Part shown: positions 1 to 5,780 of the stretch, piece by piece
Layout of the letters: each line of letters opens with the position of its first letter
Numbering within the stretch: position 1 is the first letter of the stretch
DNA from: an uncultured Massilia sp.
GTDB taxonomy: Bacteria > Pseudomonadota > Gammaproteobacteria > Burkholderiales > Burkholderiaceae
DNA length: 6,348 bases
Assembly (NCBI GenBank): GCA_946886065.1
Contig: CAMPHU010000256.1
Location: 1-6,348, forward strand
Reading direction: 5' to 3'
Made by a program: the position numbers and the translations under genes
The notes under the pieces: generated by a model
Seen by the model: only the letters and a program-made list of their open reading frames with translations
Database searches by the model: none
Told to the model about the DNA's origin: nothing

Positions 1-1566
1 CCGCGCTACCTGTTCATGAGCGAGCGCCACCGCGAGGCGCTGGCCCACCTGCTGTACGGCATCGGCAGCGGCGGCGGCTTCGTATTGCTCACCGGCGAGA
101 TCGGCGCCGGCAAGACCACGGTGTGCCGCTGCTTCATCGAGCAGATCCCCGGGAACTGCCGCCTGGCCTATATCTTCAATCCCAAGCTGACGGTGGAAGA
201 GCTGCTGCTGACGGTGTGCGACGAGTTCCACATCGCGCTGCCGCCGGCCGGGCCCTCGCCCTTCGGCGTGAAGGGCTATGTCGACGCCATCAACCGCTAC
301 CTGCTGGACGCCCACGCCCAGGGCCTGAACAACGTGCTGGTGATCGACGAGGCCCAGAACCTGTCGCCCGAGGTGCTGGAGCAGCTGCGCCTGCTGACCA
401 ACCTGGAAACGAGCGAGCGCAAGCTGCTGCAAATCATCCTGATCGGCCAGCCGGAGCTGCGCGGCATGCTGGCGCGTCCGGAACTCGAGCAGCTGGCCCA
501 GCGCGTGATCGCGCGCTACCACCTGGGCCCGCTGTCGGAGCAGGAAACCGGCGCCTACGTCGCCCACCGCCTGGCGGTGGCCGGCGCCACGGGAGCGCCG
601 ATTCCGTCCTCGCTCACGCCCCGGATCCACCGCCTGGCGCAGGGTGTGCCGCGCCGGATCAACCTGCTGTGCGACCGCGCGCTGCTGGGCGCCTATGTCG
701 AGAACAGCCCCCAGGTCACGCGCCGCATCCTGGACAAGTCGGCGCAGGAAGTATTTGCCGGCGAAGCGCCGGCTGCGCGCCCGGCCGCGCGCTGGCCGAT
801 GCTGGCGGGCGGGGTGCTGGCCGGCGCCGCCCTCAGCGCGGCCGCGGCCTGGCAGATGCTGCCGCAGCCCGCCGTGAAGCCCGCCTTGAAGCCCGCAGTG
901 AAGCCGACCATGGCGGCTGCGGCGCCGGCGCGCGCCGTTCCGGTGAAGACCGCGGCCCCTGCCGCCGTCACCGTGCCGGTCCAGGCCAGCGAGCACGATG
1001 CCTTGCGCGCCCTGGCCACGTTGTGGGGACAGCCGCTCGCAGCCGGCCAGCCCTGCGAAGCCGCGCTGCGCCTGAACCTGCGCTGCCACCAGGGCAAGGC
1101 AGGCCTGTACGAGCTGCGCCTGCTCGACCGGCCGGCCGTGGTCACCCTGCACGACGGGCCGCGCACCGGCTACGCGGTGCTGGTCGGGATGGACGCCGCC
1201 AGCGTCACACTGGATGCGGGCGGACGACGCGAGCGGGTCGACCTGGCCACCTTCGTGGCCCGCTTCGGCGGAGAATTCACGACCTTCTGGCGCATGCCGC
1301 GCGCCTTCCGCGACGAAGTGGTGGAGGGCGAAAGCGGGCCGGACGTCGACTGGATCGCCTCCAGCCTCGCCATCCTGAACAAGGCCGCCGCTCCCGGCGC
1401 CGGCCAGCCCTTCGACGCGCGCACCAAGGAGTGGCTGCGCGCCTTCCAGGCGGCGCAGAACCTGAAGGCGGACGGCGTGGCCGGTCCGCGCACCTACATG
1501 CGTCTCAACCAGCTGTCCGGCGTGGCGGAACCGCAGCTGCTTGCCGCCGCCGGGAAGACCCCCTGA
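1..1566 (+). CDS. gspA: GspA/ExeA-type AAA+ ATPase of type II secretion, 5' end outside window
   Basis: Inner-membrane ATPase that, with GspB, binds peptidoglycan and promotes assembly of the type II secretion secretin (known for Aeromonas ExeA/ExeB). The frame is open from base 1 and reads PRYLFMSERHREAL, which is internal ExeA-family sequence. The ATG at 16 is therefore not the true start, and the gene begins upstream. Counting codons from base 1: Walker A GEIGAGKT at 32-39; Walker B VLVIDE at about 112-117; an IGQPEL sensor-like segment follows. One membrane helix lies at about 265-284, then a Lys-Pro/Ala-rich linker with a short repeated KPA unit. A C39-peptidase-like domain spans about 331-433, and a peptidoglycan-binding (PG_binding_1) domain about 450-510. 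The C39-like domain looks catalytically dead: the position expected for its His appears to be Tyr391. The gene stops one base before gspB, so the two are almost certainly co-transcribed. Confidence 0.93.
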   Translation, partial: PRYLFMSERHREALAHLLYGIGSGGGFVLLTGEIGAGKTTVCRCFIEQIPGNCRLAYIFNPKLTVEELLLTVCDEFHIALPPAGPSPFGVKGYVDAINRYLLDAHAQGLNNVLVIDEAQNLSPEVLEQLRLLTNLETSERKLLQIILIGQPELRGMLARPELEQLAQRVIARYHLGPLSEQETGAYVAHRLAVAGATGAPIPSSLTPRIHRLAQGVPRRINLLCDRALLGAYVENSPQVTRRILDKSAQEVFAGEAPAARPAARWPMLAGGVLAGAALSAAAAWQMLPQPAVKPALKPAVKPTMAAAAPARAVPVKTAAPAAVTVPVQASEHDALRALATLWGQPLAAGQPCEAALRLNLRCHQGKAGLYELRLLDRPAVVTLHDGPRTGYAVLVGMDAASVTLDAGGRRERVDLATFVARFGGEFTTFWRMPRAFRDEVVEGESGPDVDWIASSLAILNKAAAPGAGQPFDARTKEWLRAFQAAQNLKADGVAGPRTYMRLNQLSGVAEPQLLAAAGKTP

Positions 1567-1567
1567 T

Positions 1568-2266
1568 ATGTCCTACATCCTCGAAGCCCTCAAGAAAGCC
1601 CAGGCCGAGCGCCAGATCGGCAACGCGCCGACCATCCATGCGCCGGCCCCGAGCTATGCGGCGCCGGCCGGTCCCGCGGGCGGCAGGCAGCGCACCCTCC
1701 TGATCGGACTGGGCGCGGGCGCCGTCGTCGCGGCGGCCGCCGTCCTGTGGCTGCGGGCGCCGGGCGAACAGCCGGTCAAGCTGGCGGCTGCGCCGGCGCC
1801 GGCCCAGCCGGCCCCCACTGTTGGGTCACCGGCTGCGCCACCCGCCGCGGCGCCCGTGACCGTTCCGCAGCCGGTAATCGCGCCCCCGCCGGCCGTACCG
1901 GAGCCGCGTGCGAAGGCAAAACCGGTACGTGAACCCGCGCCGCCGCCCAAGGCCGCGCCGGCGCCCGTGCCGGAACCGGTTGTGGCTCCACCTCAGCCCG
2001 AGCCGGTCCGGGTGGCCGCCGCCCCGGCGCCCGAAGACAGGGTCCGCAGCCTGCAGGAGCTGCCGGAAGCGCTGCAGCGCGAGATCCCGAAGGTGGCCTT
2101 CGGCGGCTATATCTATTCGCCCAACGCGGCCGAGCGCCTGCTGCTGGTCGACAAGATGCTGCGCCGCGAAGGCGAGGAGGTCGCGCCGGGCCTGGTGCTG
2201 GAGCGCATCCTGCCCAAGGCGGCCGTGATGAACTACCGTGGCAACCGCTACCGTGTCGGCTACTGA
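1568..2266 (+). CDS. gspB: GspB-type type II secretion accessory protein
   Basis: Partner of GspA; together they form the complex needed for secretin assembly in ExeAB-type systems. The 232-residue protein starts with a short cytoplasmic segment, [15 protein letters not shown], a typical GspB N-terminus. A membrane helix follows at about 43-62, then a long Pro/Ala-rich periplasmic linker (about 64-155). The C-terminal T2SSB/GspB_C domain (about 159-232) contains the family-like GGYIYS stretch and ends in RGNRYRVGY. The ATG at 1568 is chosen because the protein then begins with the conserved N-terminus; the reading frame extends 27 bases upstream, but that part overlaps gspA. GGGAAG at 1552-1557 can serve as ribosome binding site, and the one-base gap to gspA suggests translational coupling. 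The linker is low-complexity, so its similarity to other proteins means little. Confidence 0.9.
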   Translation: MSYILEALKKAQAERQIGNAPTIHAPAPSYAAPAGPAGGRQRTLLIGLGAGAVVAAAAVLWLRAPGEQPVKLAAAPAPAQPAPTVGSPAAPPAAAPVTVPQPVIAPPPAVPEPRAKAKPVREPAPPPKAAPAPVPEPVVAPPQPEPVRVAAAPAPEDRVRSLQELPEALQREIPKVAFGGYIYSPNAAERLLLVDKMLRREGEEVAPGLVLERILPKAAVMNYRGNRYRVGY

Positions 2267-2269
2267 GGG
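2265..2269 (+). promoter_or_regulatory. Ribosome binding site for mobB on the gspB stop codon
   Basis: GAGGG overlaps the gspB TGA stop and lies 10 bases before the GTG at 2280. The upstream GTG codons at 2238 and 2253 have no purine-rich sequence before them. This supports the 2280 start and implies that translation of mobB is coupled to gspB termination. Confidence 0.45.
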
Positions 2270-2279
2270 CCGCGGCAGG

Positions 2280-2813
2280 GTGCTGGCCGTGGTCGGCTGG
2301 TCCGGCAGCGGCAAGACCACCTTGCTGGAATTCCTGGTCGGCCGCCTGGCCGGCGAGGGCCTGCGCGTGAACGTGGTCAAGCACAGCCACCACGACATCG
2401 AACTCGAACCGCCGCGCAAGGACAGCGCCCGCCTGCGCATGGCCGGCGCTGCCGAGGTCATGATCGCTTCGCCCTACCGGGTGGCGATCCTGCGCGAACT
2501 GCGCGGGGCCGAAGAGCCGCCGCTGGCCGAGCACCTGGCGCGCCTGGCGCCGGCCGACCTGACCCTGGTCGAAGGTTATAAATGGGAAGCGCTCCCCAAG
2601 CTGGAGGTGTTCCGCCCGGCGCTGGGCAGGCCGGCGCTGTATCCGCAGGATGAAGACATCGCCGTGGTCGTGTCCGACGCGCCCCGTGCGCCGGATGCGG
2701 GGCAGGGCGTCGCCTGGCTGGACCTGAATGCGCCGGATCAAGTCCTGGCGTGGTTGCGCGACTGGCTGCGCGCCAGCCCTCAAGTTCCGGTCCAGGCTGC
2801 CGTTAACGGCTGA
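2280..2813 (+). CDS. mobB: Molybdopterin-guanine dinucleotide biosynthesis adapter protein MobB
   Basis: GTP-binding protein that assists MobA/MoeA in forming the guanine-dinucleotide form of the molybdenum cofactor in the cytoplasm. With the GTG at 2280 the protein has 177 residues, close to E. coli MobB (about 175). Visible motifs are a P-loop GWSGSGKT at 6-13, VKHSHHD at 33-39, a KDS motif at 47-49 followed by RLRMAGA, and VEGYK at 97-101. All match the MobB order. In-frame GTG codons at 2253 and 2238 would add 9 or 14 residues and overlap gspB; 2280 is preferred for its ribosome binding site and because the first beta strand then starts at once, as in homologues. No moeA or mobA lies nearby; the gene simply follows the secretion pair. 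Its last codons contain a likely sigma-28 promoter for the next gene. Confidence 0.92.
   Translation: MLAVVGWSGSGKTTLLEFLVGRLAGEGLRVNVVKHSHHDIELEPPRKDSARLRMAGAAEVMIASPYRVAILRELRGAEEPPLAEHLARLAPADLTLVEGYKWEALPKLEVFRPALGRPALYPQDEDIAVVVSDAPRAPDAGQGVAWLDLNAPDQVLAWLRDWLRASPQVPVQAAVNG
2780..2806 (+). promoter_or_regulatory. Likely sigma-28 (FliA) promoter for the downstream motility gene
   Basis: The -35 element TCAAGTTC (2780-2787) matches the known FliA consensus TAAAGTTT at 6 of 8 positions. An 11-base spacer, the canonical length, follows. The -10 element GCCGTTAA (2799-2806) matches GCCGATAA at 7 of 8. Transcription would start near 2813, giving a leader of about 30 bases before the ATG at 2845 with its AGGAGA ribosome binding site. 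The site lies within the last codons of mobB. A gene of a motility-annotated family directly downstream makes the match much less likely to be chance. No transcription data were available. Confidence 0.68.
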
Positions 2814-2844
2814 TACGCCTCATAGGGCTGACTAGGAGAGCATC

Positions 2845-3042
2845 ATGGATGTCACCGGAATTGCCAAACTGGCAAGCAGCATCGCCGAAACCGGCAACCG
2901 CCAGGAAGTCGCGCTTGCCGTGCTCAAGCGTGCGCAGCAGATCGAGATGTCGTCGGCTACCCAGCTGATCGAGGCGGTGCAGGCGACCTCCAGCGCCAAC
3001 CTGCCGCCCCACCTGGGCAACAAGATCAACACCACCGCCTGA
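2845..3042 (+). CDS. YjfB-family putative motility protein (65 aa)
   Basis: Small cytoplasmic protein resembling the YjfB 'putative motility protein' family (Pfam YjfB_motility). The molecular function of this family is not established to my knowledge. The sequence has a helical N-terminal half beginning [11 protein letters not shown], a central VLKRAQQIE helix, and the family-like C-terminal tail [14 protein letters not shown]. It has no cysteine, signal peptide or membrane segment. The length of 65 residues is normal for the family. The start is fixed by AGGAGA at 2834-2839, five bases before the ATG. It has its own likely sigma-28 promoter in the end of mobB, so it is probably expressed with late flagellar genes rather than only by read-through from gspAB-mobB. 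Assignment rests on recognising the N- and C-terminal pattern, not on a search. Confidence 0.8.
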   Translation: MDVTGIAKLASSIAETGNRQEVALAVLKRAQQIEMSSATQLIEAVQATSSANLPPHLGNKINTTA

Positions 3043-3124
3043 AGACCCGCGCCGGTTGGCACAGCTTGCCTTTCCCGCGCCGCGGGGCGACACTGCTGTT
3101 TTGCCTCATCCACTGGAGTTTGTC

Positions 3125-3436
3125 ATGTCGCACCGCCACGCCCTGATCGCCGCCGCCCTGGCCGGCGTTTGCGCCGCCTCTGCCACCTCTGCCCAGGCCG
3201 CCGGCCAGGAGGAGATGGGCACACCCAAGGCCGACCAGGAAATGTGCTACGGCGTGGCCAAGGCCGGCCAGAACGACTGCGGCACCGCCACCCACGGCTG
3301 CATGGGCGCCGCCGCCGCCGACAACGATCCGGCCGAATGGAAGTTCGTCGCCAAGGGCACCTGCGCCAAGCTGGGCGGTTCGCTCAAGCCGGGCAAGGCC
3401 GACCAGCCGGCCGAGCCGGCCCCCGTCACCAAGTAA
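3125..3436 (+). CDS. bufA: Bufferin-type RiPP precursor, DUF2282 family (BufA1-like)
   Basis: Exported 103-residue precursor peptide. Residues 1-25 form a signal peptide with an Ala/Leu-rich core and a likely signal peptidase I site after AQA. The mature part carries four cysteines, Cys41, Cys52, Cys59 and Cys80. They sit in the DUF2282 pattern: [13 protein letters not shown], then THGC, then [14 protein letters not shown] Pro/Ala/Lys-rich tail follows. In characterised bufferins, MNIO enzymes convert some of these cysteines to thiooxazole-type heterocycles and the product binds copper in the periplasm; the same role is inferred here. The ATG at 3125 has a GGAG six bases upstream (3115-3118). 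The frame runs open from an ATG at 3056, but that would put 23 residues before the signal peptide. The modifying enzyme begins two bases after the stop. A fifth Cys (16) is inside the signal peptide; its context AGVC does not fit a lipobox. Confidence 0.9.
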   Translation: MSHRHALIAAALAGVCAASATSAQAAGQEEMGTPKADQEMCYGVAKAGQNDCGTATHGCMGAAAADNDPAEWKFVAKGTCAKLGGSLKPGKADQPAEPAPVTK

Positions 3437-3438
3437 GC

Positions 3439-5091
3439 GTGACCCTGGCGCAGGCGGGCGTCGGCGTCGGGCTGCGCCCGCCGCATGTCCGCGCCTTCCT
3501 CGAAGGGCGCCAGCCGGTCGGCTGGCTCGAGGTCCATTCCGAAAATTATCTCGCCCGCGCGGGCTGGGACTGGCACGTCCTGCGCCGCCTGCGCGAGGAC
3601 TATCCGCTCAGCCTGCACGGTGTCGGCCTGGGTCTCGGCTCGGCGCGCGGTTTTTCCGAAGCCCATCTGGCGCGGGTACGCGAACTGGTGGAGGCGGTCG
3701 ACCCCTTCCTGGTATCCGAACATCTGTGCTGGGGCGCGCTGGCCGGCCGCCAGCTGAACGACCTGCTGCCCTTGCAGCTCGACGCCGCCGTCCTGGACCT
3801 GCTGTGCGCCCGGGTCCAGCGGGTGCAGGACCTGTTGCGCCGCCGCATCCTGGTCGAAAACGTCTCGAGCTACGTGCGCTTCCGGGGAGACACGATGAGC
3901 GAGGCCGACTTCCTGGCCGAACTGGCGCGCCGCACCGGCTGCGGCATCCTGCTCGACGTGAACAACCTCTACGTCAACCAGCGCAACCATGGGGAAGACG
4001 CACTGGCGGCGATCGCCGCCTTGCCCGTGGGGAGCGTGGGCGAGATCCACCTGGGCGGCCACCTCGAGACAGCGGTGGCGGTGATCGACCACCACGGCGC
4101 CGCCATCGCGCCGCCGGTGTGGGCGCTGTACCGCGCGGCGCTGGAGCGCTTCGGACGGGTGCCGTCCCTGGTCGAGTGGGATACCGACGTGCCTGCGCTG
4201 GACGTGCTGCTGGAAGAGGCGGGCAAGGCGCGCGCCATCGCCCAGCAGTTCCACCCCGCCGGACAGGCGGCCGGCCCCGTCACCGCCGTAACCGGCGGGG
4301 AGGCCGGTACCCAAGCCCTGGCCGGCCTGCAGGAAGGCTTCGGCCAGGCGCTGGCCGATCCCGGGGCGCAGGCGCCTGACCTGCGCGGCGATGCCGCGCG
4401 GCTGGCCGTCTACCGCGCCAACCTGGCCGGCAACTGGCGCCGGGCCCTGGCCAACGCCTATCCCGTCGTCGAGCAACTGGTCGGCGATGAATTCTTCGGC
4501 GGCCTGGCGCACGCCTACGGCAAGGCGCATCCTTCGCAAGACCCGGACCTGAACCGCTTCGGCGCGCAGTTCGCGGCCTTCCTGGAGGGTTTCGCCCCTG
4601 CCGCCGACCTGCCCTGGCTGGGCGACATGGCGCGCCTGGAATGGGCGCTGCACCTGGCCTGGCAGGCGCCCGACCTGGCCCCGTTGCCCGCCGCGGCGCT
4701 GGCCGGCCTCGATCCGGCGCGGCTGGCCGGCGCCCGCCTGGCGCTGCACCCCGCCTGCGCGCTGCTCGCCAGCCGCTGGGCGTTGGCGCGCCTGTGGCTG
4801 GCGCACCAGGACGGCGGCCCGACCTTTCCGGAGCAGCTGGACGCACCCGGCTGGGCGCTGGTCACCCGCGCGGGCTGGAAAGGGCAGGTGACGGAAATCG
4901 GCCGGGCCGACTGGCTGGCCCTGGGGCGCCTGGCGGCCGGAGACAGCCTCGCCGGCGCGCTGGACGCGGCGCTGGCCGATGCGGAGGAGCGTGGCGAGGA
5001 GTTGCCGGATGTGGGTGCGATGCTGCGCCGCTGGTTCGACCTGGGCGCCGTGGCCGCGATTGCGGTGGACGGCGTCCGGATCGGGGACTAG
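3439..5091 (+). CDS. bufBC: Fused MNIO (DUF692/BufB) and DUF2063 (BufC) bufferin maturation protein
   Basis: A 550-residue fusion. Residues 1 to about 271 are an MNIO (multinuclear non-heme iron oxidative enzyme) TIM-barrel. It shows all family signatures: GVGLRPPH near the start, VHSENY (His33, Glu35), LHGVGL (His60), SEHLCWG (Glu94, His95), NDLLPL (107-112), VENVSSY (Glu140), LLDVNN (Asp173, Asn175), EIHLGGH (Glu202, His204), an Asp-His-His-Gly at 217-220 and VEWD (Glu246). Several of these are the expected iron ligands. After a Gly/Ala linker, residues from about 293 to 550 are a DUF2063 domain with [20 protein letters not shown] and DMARLEWA patterns. DUF2063 has often been labelled 'putative DNA-binding', but in RiPP operons it acts as the partner that presents the precursor to the MNIO. 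The GTG at 3439 is the only start fitting the N-terminus; it lies two bases after the bufA stop and has no strong ribosome binding site, implying coupling. No frameshift or stop separates the domains. Confidence 0.9.
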   Translation: MTLAQAGVGVGLRPPHVRAFLEGRQPVGWLEVHSENYLARAGWDWHVLRRLREDYPLSLHGVGLGLGSARGFSEAHLARVRELVEAVDPFLVSEHLCWGALAGRQLNDLLPLQLDAAVLDLLCARVQRVQDLLRRRILVENVSSYVRFRGDTMSEADFLAELARRTGCGILLDVNNLYVNQRNHGEDALAAIAALPVGSVGEIHLGGHLETAVAVIDHHGAAIAPPVWALYRAALERFGRVPSLVEWDTDVPALDVLLEEAGKARAIAQQFHPAGQAAGPVTAVTGGEAGTQALAGLQEGFGQALADPGAQAPDLRGDAARLAVYRANLAGNWRRALANAYPVVEQLVGDEFFGGLAHAYGKAHPSQDPDLNRFGAQFAAFLEGFAPAADLPWLGDMARLEWALHLAWQAPDLAPLPAAALAGLDPARLAGARLALHPACALLASRWALARLWLAHQDGGPTFPEQLDAPGWALVTRAGWKGQVTEIGRADWLALGRLAAGDSLAGALDAALADAEERGEELPDVGAMLRRWFDLGAVAAIAVDGVRIGD

Positions 5092-5104
5092 GGGAGGGCG
5101 GTGC

Positions 5105-5389
5105 TCAGTGGAAGGCGCGCAGGATGCGGTCTTCGCCGGTGCGGTCGCGGAAGCGCTCGTTGGCGGCGCGGGTGGCGGCCATCATGCGTTCCAGCTGGGC
5201 GTCCTCGAAGCGCGCCAGTTCCTCGTTGGCCGCTTCCAGCGCCAGCGCCAGCTTCGCGCGCGCGTTCTGGTATAGCGTACTGGTGTAGTGGTCGGTATTC
5301 TTGAGCAGTTCTTCCGCGTTCTCGATCACGAGCCGCAGGTCGCCGATCAGCTGCTCCTGCGACTGCTGATGCTGTTCCGGGGTTTCCAT
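5105..5389 (-). CDS. DUF883/ElaB-YqjD-like helical protein without membrane anchor (94 aa)
   Basis: Predicted all-helical 94-residue protein. Residues about 10-60 (EQLIGDLRLVIENAEELLK and following) resemble the N-terminal part of DUF883 proteins (E. coli ElaB, YqjD, YgaM). Those are stationary-phase inner-membrane proteins with a C-terminal glycine-rich anchor. Here that anchor is absent: the chain ends in a charged RDRTGEDRILRAFH stretch, so the protein is probably soluble or peripheral. Heptad-like Leu/Ala spacing suggests a coiled coil. The ATG at 5389 is preferred because AAAGG lies 8 bases upstream on this strand; a GTG at 5398 would add three residues but would overlap that site. It is the third gene of a minus-strand series after fumC and the S4 gene, but the 124-base gap and an AT-rich region suggest its own promoter. 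The family link is tentative. Confidence 0.72.
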   Translation of the reverse strand: METPEQHQQSQEQLIGDLRLVIENAEELLKNTDHYTSTLYQNARAKLALALEAANEELARFEDAQLERMMAATRAANERFRDRTGEDRILRAFH

Positions 5390-5425
5390 CGCCTTCACCT
5401 TTAAGCCGGATTGATGACGTCTTAA

Positions 5426-5431
5426 AATATA
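5426..5431 (-). promoter_or_regulatory. Possible -10 element for the DUF883-like gene
   Basis: On the minus strand this reads TATATT (5 of 6 matches to the sigma-70 -10 consensus) within the most AT-rich stretch of the window. It would place a start near 5420, about 30 bases before the ATG at 5389. No convincing -35 element is seen at 16-18 bases, so this is weak. Confidence 0.28.
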
Positions 5432-5454
5432 AACAAGGAAGCCCCGCTTTGTTT
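5431..5454. repeat. Short imperfect inverted repeat
   Basis: AAACAAGG (5431-5438) faces CTTTGTTT (5447-5454) across an 8-base loop, with 7 of 8 pairs. It sits between the S4 gene and the DUF883-like gene, next to the possible -10 element. It could be an operator or a weak transcript hairpin; the sequence does not tell which. Confidence 0.3.
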
Positions 5455-5482
5455 GTTAGCGCGCAAACATAGCCGACACATC

Positions 5483-5506
5483 CGGAGCGTGTCCGTGCAC
5501 GCTCCG
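5483..5506 (-). terminator. Perfect 9-bp GC-rich hairpin downstream of the S4 gene
   Basis: CGGAGCGTG (5483-5491) and CACGCTCCG (5498-5506) are exact inverted repeats with a 6-base loop. The hairpin begins 7 bases after the stop of the S4-domain gene in that gene's reading direction, the usual place for a terminator. No T-run follows the stem on the minus strand, so it may instead be a 3'-end-stabilising or processing hairpin, or a partial terminator. Confidence 0.4.
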
Positions 5507-5513
5507 CGGCGCG

Positions 5514-5726
5514 TTATTGCACGCGGATCTGCAGGTCGCCGACCGAGACGGTCTGCCCGCTGCGGATCTTGGCGGTCTTGCGCAGCTCCTGTTTACCGTC
5601 GACCGACACCGCGCCGCTGGCGACCATGTTCTTGCCGGCGCCGCCGCTGTCGACCAGGCCGACCAGCTTCAGCAGCTGGTTGACCTCGACGAATTCTGAT
5701 GTCAAATCGAAAACTATTTTTTGCAT
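5514..5726 (-). CDS. YbcJ-type S4-domain RNA-binding protein (70 aa)
   Basis: A small stand-alone S4 domain, the RNA-binding fold also found in ribosomal protein S4 and pseudouridine synthases. It resembles E. coli YbcJ in length and pattern: LLKLVGLVDSGGAGKNMV (about residues 19-36), then SGAVSVDGKQELRKTAKIRSGQ (in two parts, about 38-59) and a final VGDLQIRV strand. The basic residues around the KQELRK and KIRSG segments form the expected RNA-contact surface. The precise target of YbcJ-like proteins is not settled. GAGG lies five bases before the ATG on this strand. The gene follows fumC by 54 bases on the same strand and is probably co-transcribed with it. A perfect hairpin lies just past its stop. 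Confidence 0.9.
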   Translation of the reverse strand: MQKIVFDLTSEFVEVNQLLKLVGLVDSGGAGKNMVASGAVSVDGKQELRKTAKIRSGQTVSVGDLQIRVQ

Positions 5727-5780
5727 TCTATCCTCGGGGTGGTAAGGGCGGCGTACGATAGCCGAGGCCGCCTGTAGGTG

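Noticed and set aside
874..909. Short Lys-Pro-Ala repeat in gspA
   Set aside because: About three units of a common Pro-rich linker in a membrane-anchored protein; not a separate repeat element.
123..1703. A second long open frame overlapping gspA
   Set aside because: It is a +3-frame shadow rich in Arg, Pro, Ala and Gly caused by high GC; the protein has no family features, while gspA in the other frame has clear motifs.
1776..2783. Long minus-strand open frame opposite gspB and mobB
   Set aside because: Low-complexity Arg/Pro/Ala translation with no motifs; GspB and MobB motifs are clear on the plus strand.
3056..3071. A sigma-54-like TTGGCAC...TTGC sequence before bufA
   Set aside because: The GG and GC core dinucleotides are separated by 8 bases rather than the required 10, so it cannot be a normal sigma-54 promoter.
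3074..3086. Small hairpin CCCGC/GCGGG between the YjfB-type gene and bufA
   Set aside because: Only 5 pairs with a 3-base loop and no T-run directly after; expected often by chance at this GC content.
3066..3094. A sigma-70-like pair before bufA: TTGCCT and GACACT, 17 bases apart
   Set aside because: Only 4 of 6 and 3 of 6 consensus matches in GC-rich DNA; too weak to list as a promoter.
3158..3172. Lipoprotein signal at Cys16 of BufA
   Set aside because: The residue before the Cys is Val, which does not fit a lipobox, and a good signal peptidase I site (AQA) follows at 23-25.
3169..3438. Extension of the bufBC frame upstream through bufA
   Set aside because: The translation of this part is Arg/Gly-rich and lacks any domain; it overlaps bufA in another frame. 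The conserved MNIO N-terminus begins just after the GTG at 3439.
3247..4806. A 519-codon open frame on the minus strand opposite bufBC
   Set aside because: Antisense shadow of GC-rich coding sequence with Gln/Arg/Gly-rich translation and no recognisable motif; the plus frame carries all MNIO and DUF2063 signatures.
5747..5772. GGCGGC/GCCGCC inverted repeat between fumC and the S4 gene
   Set aside because: Six GC-only pairs with a 14-base loop and no T-run; not distinguishable from chance.
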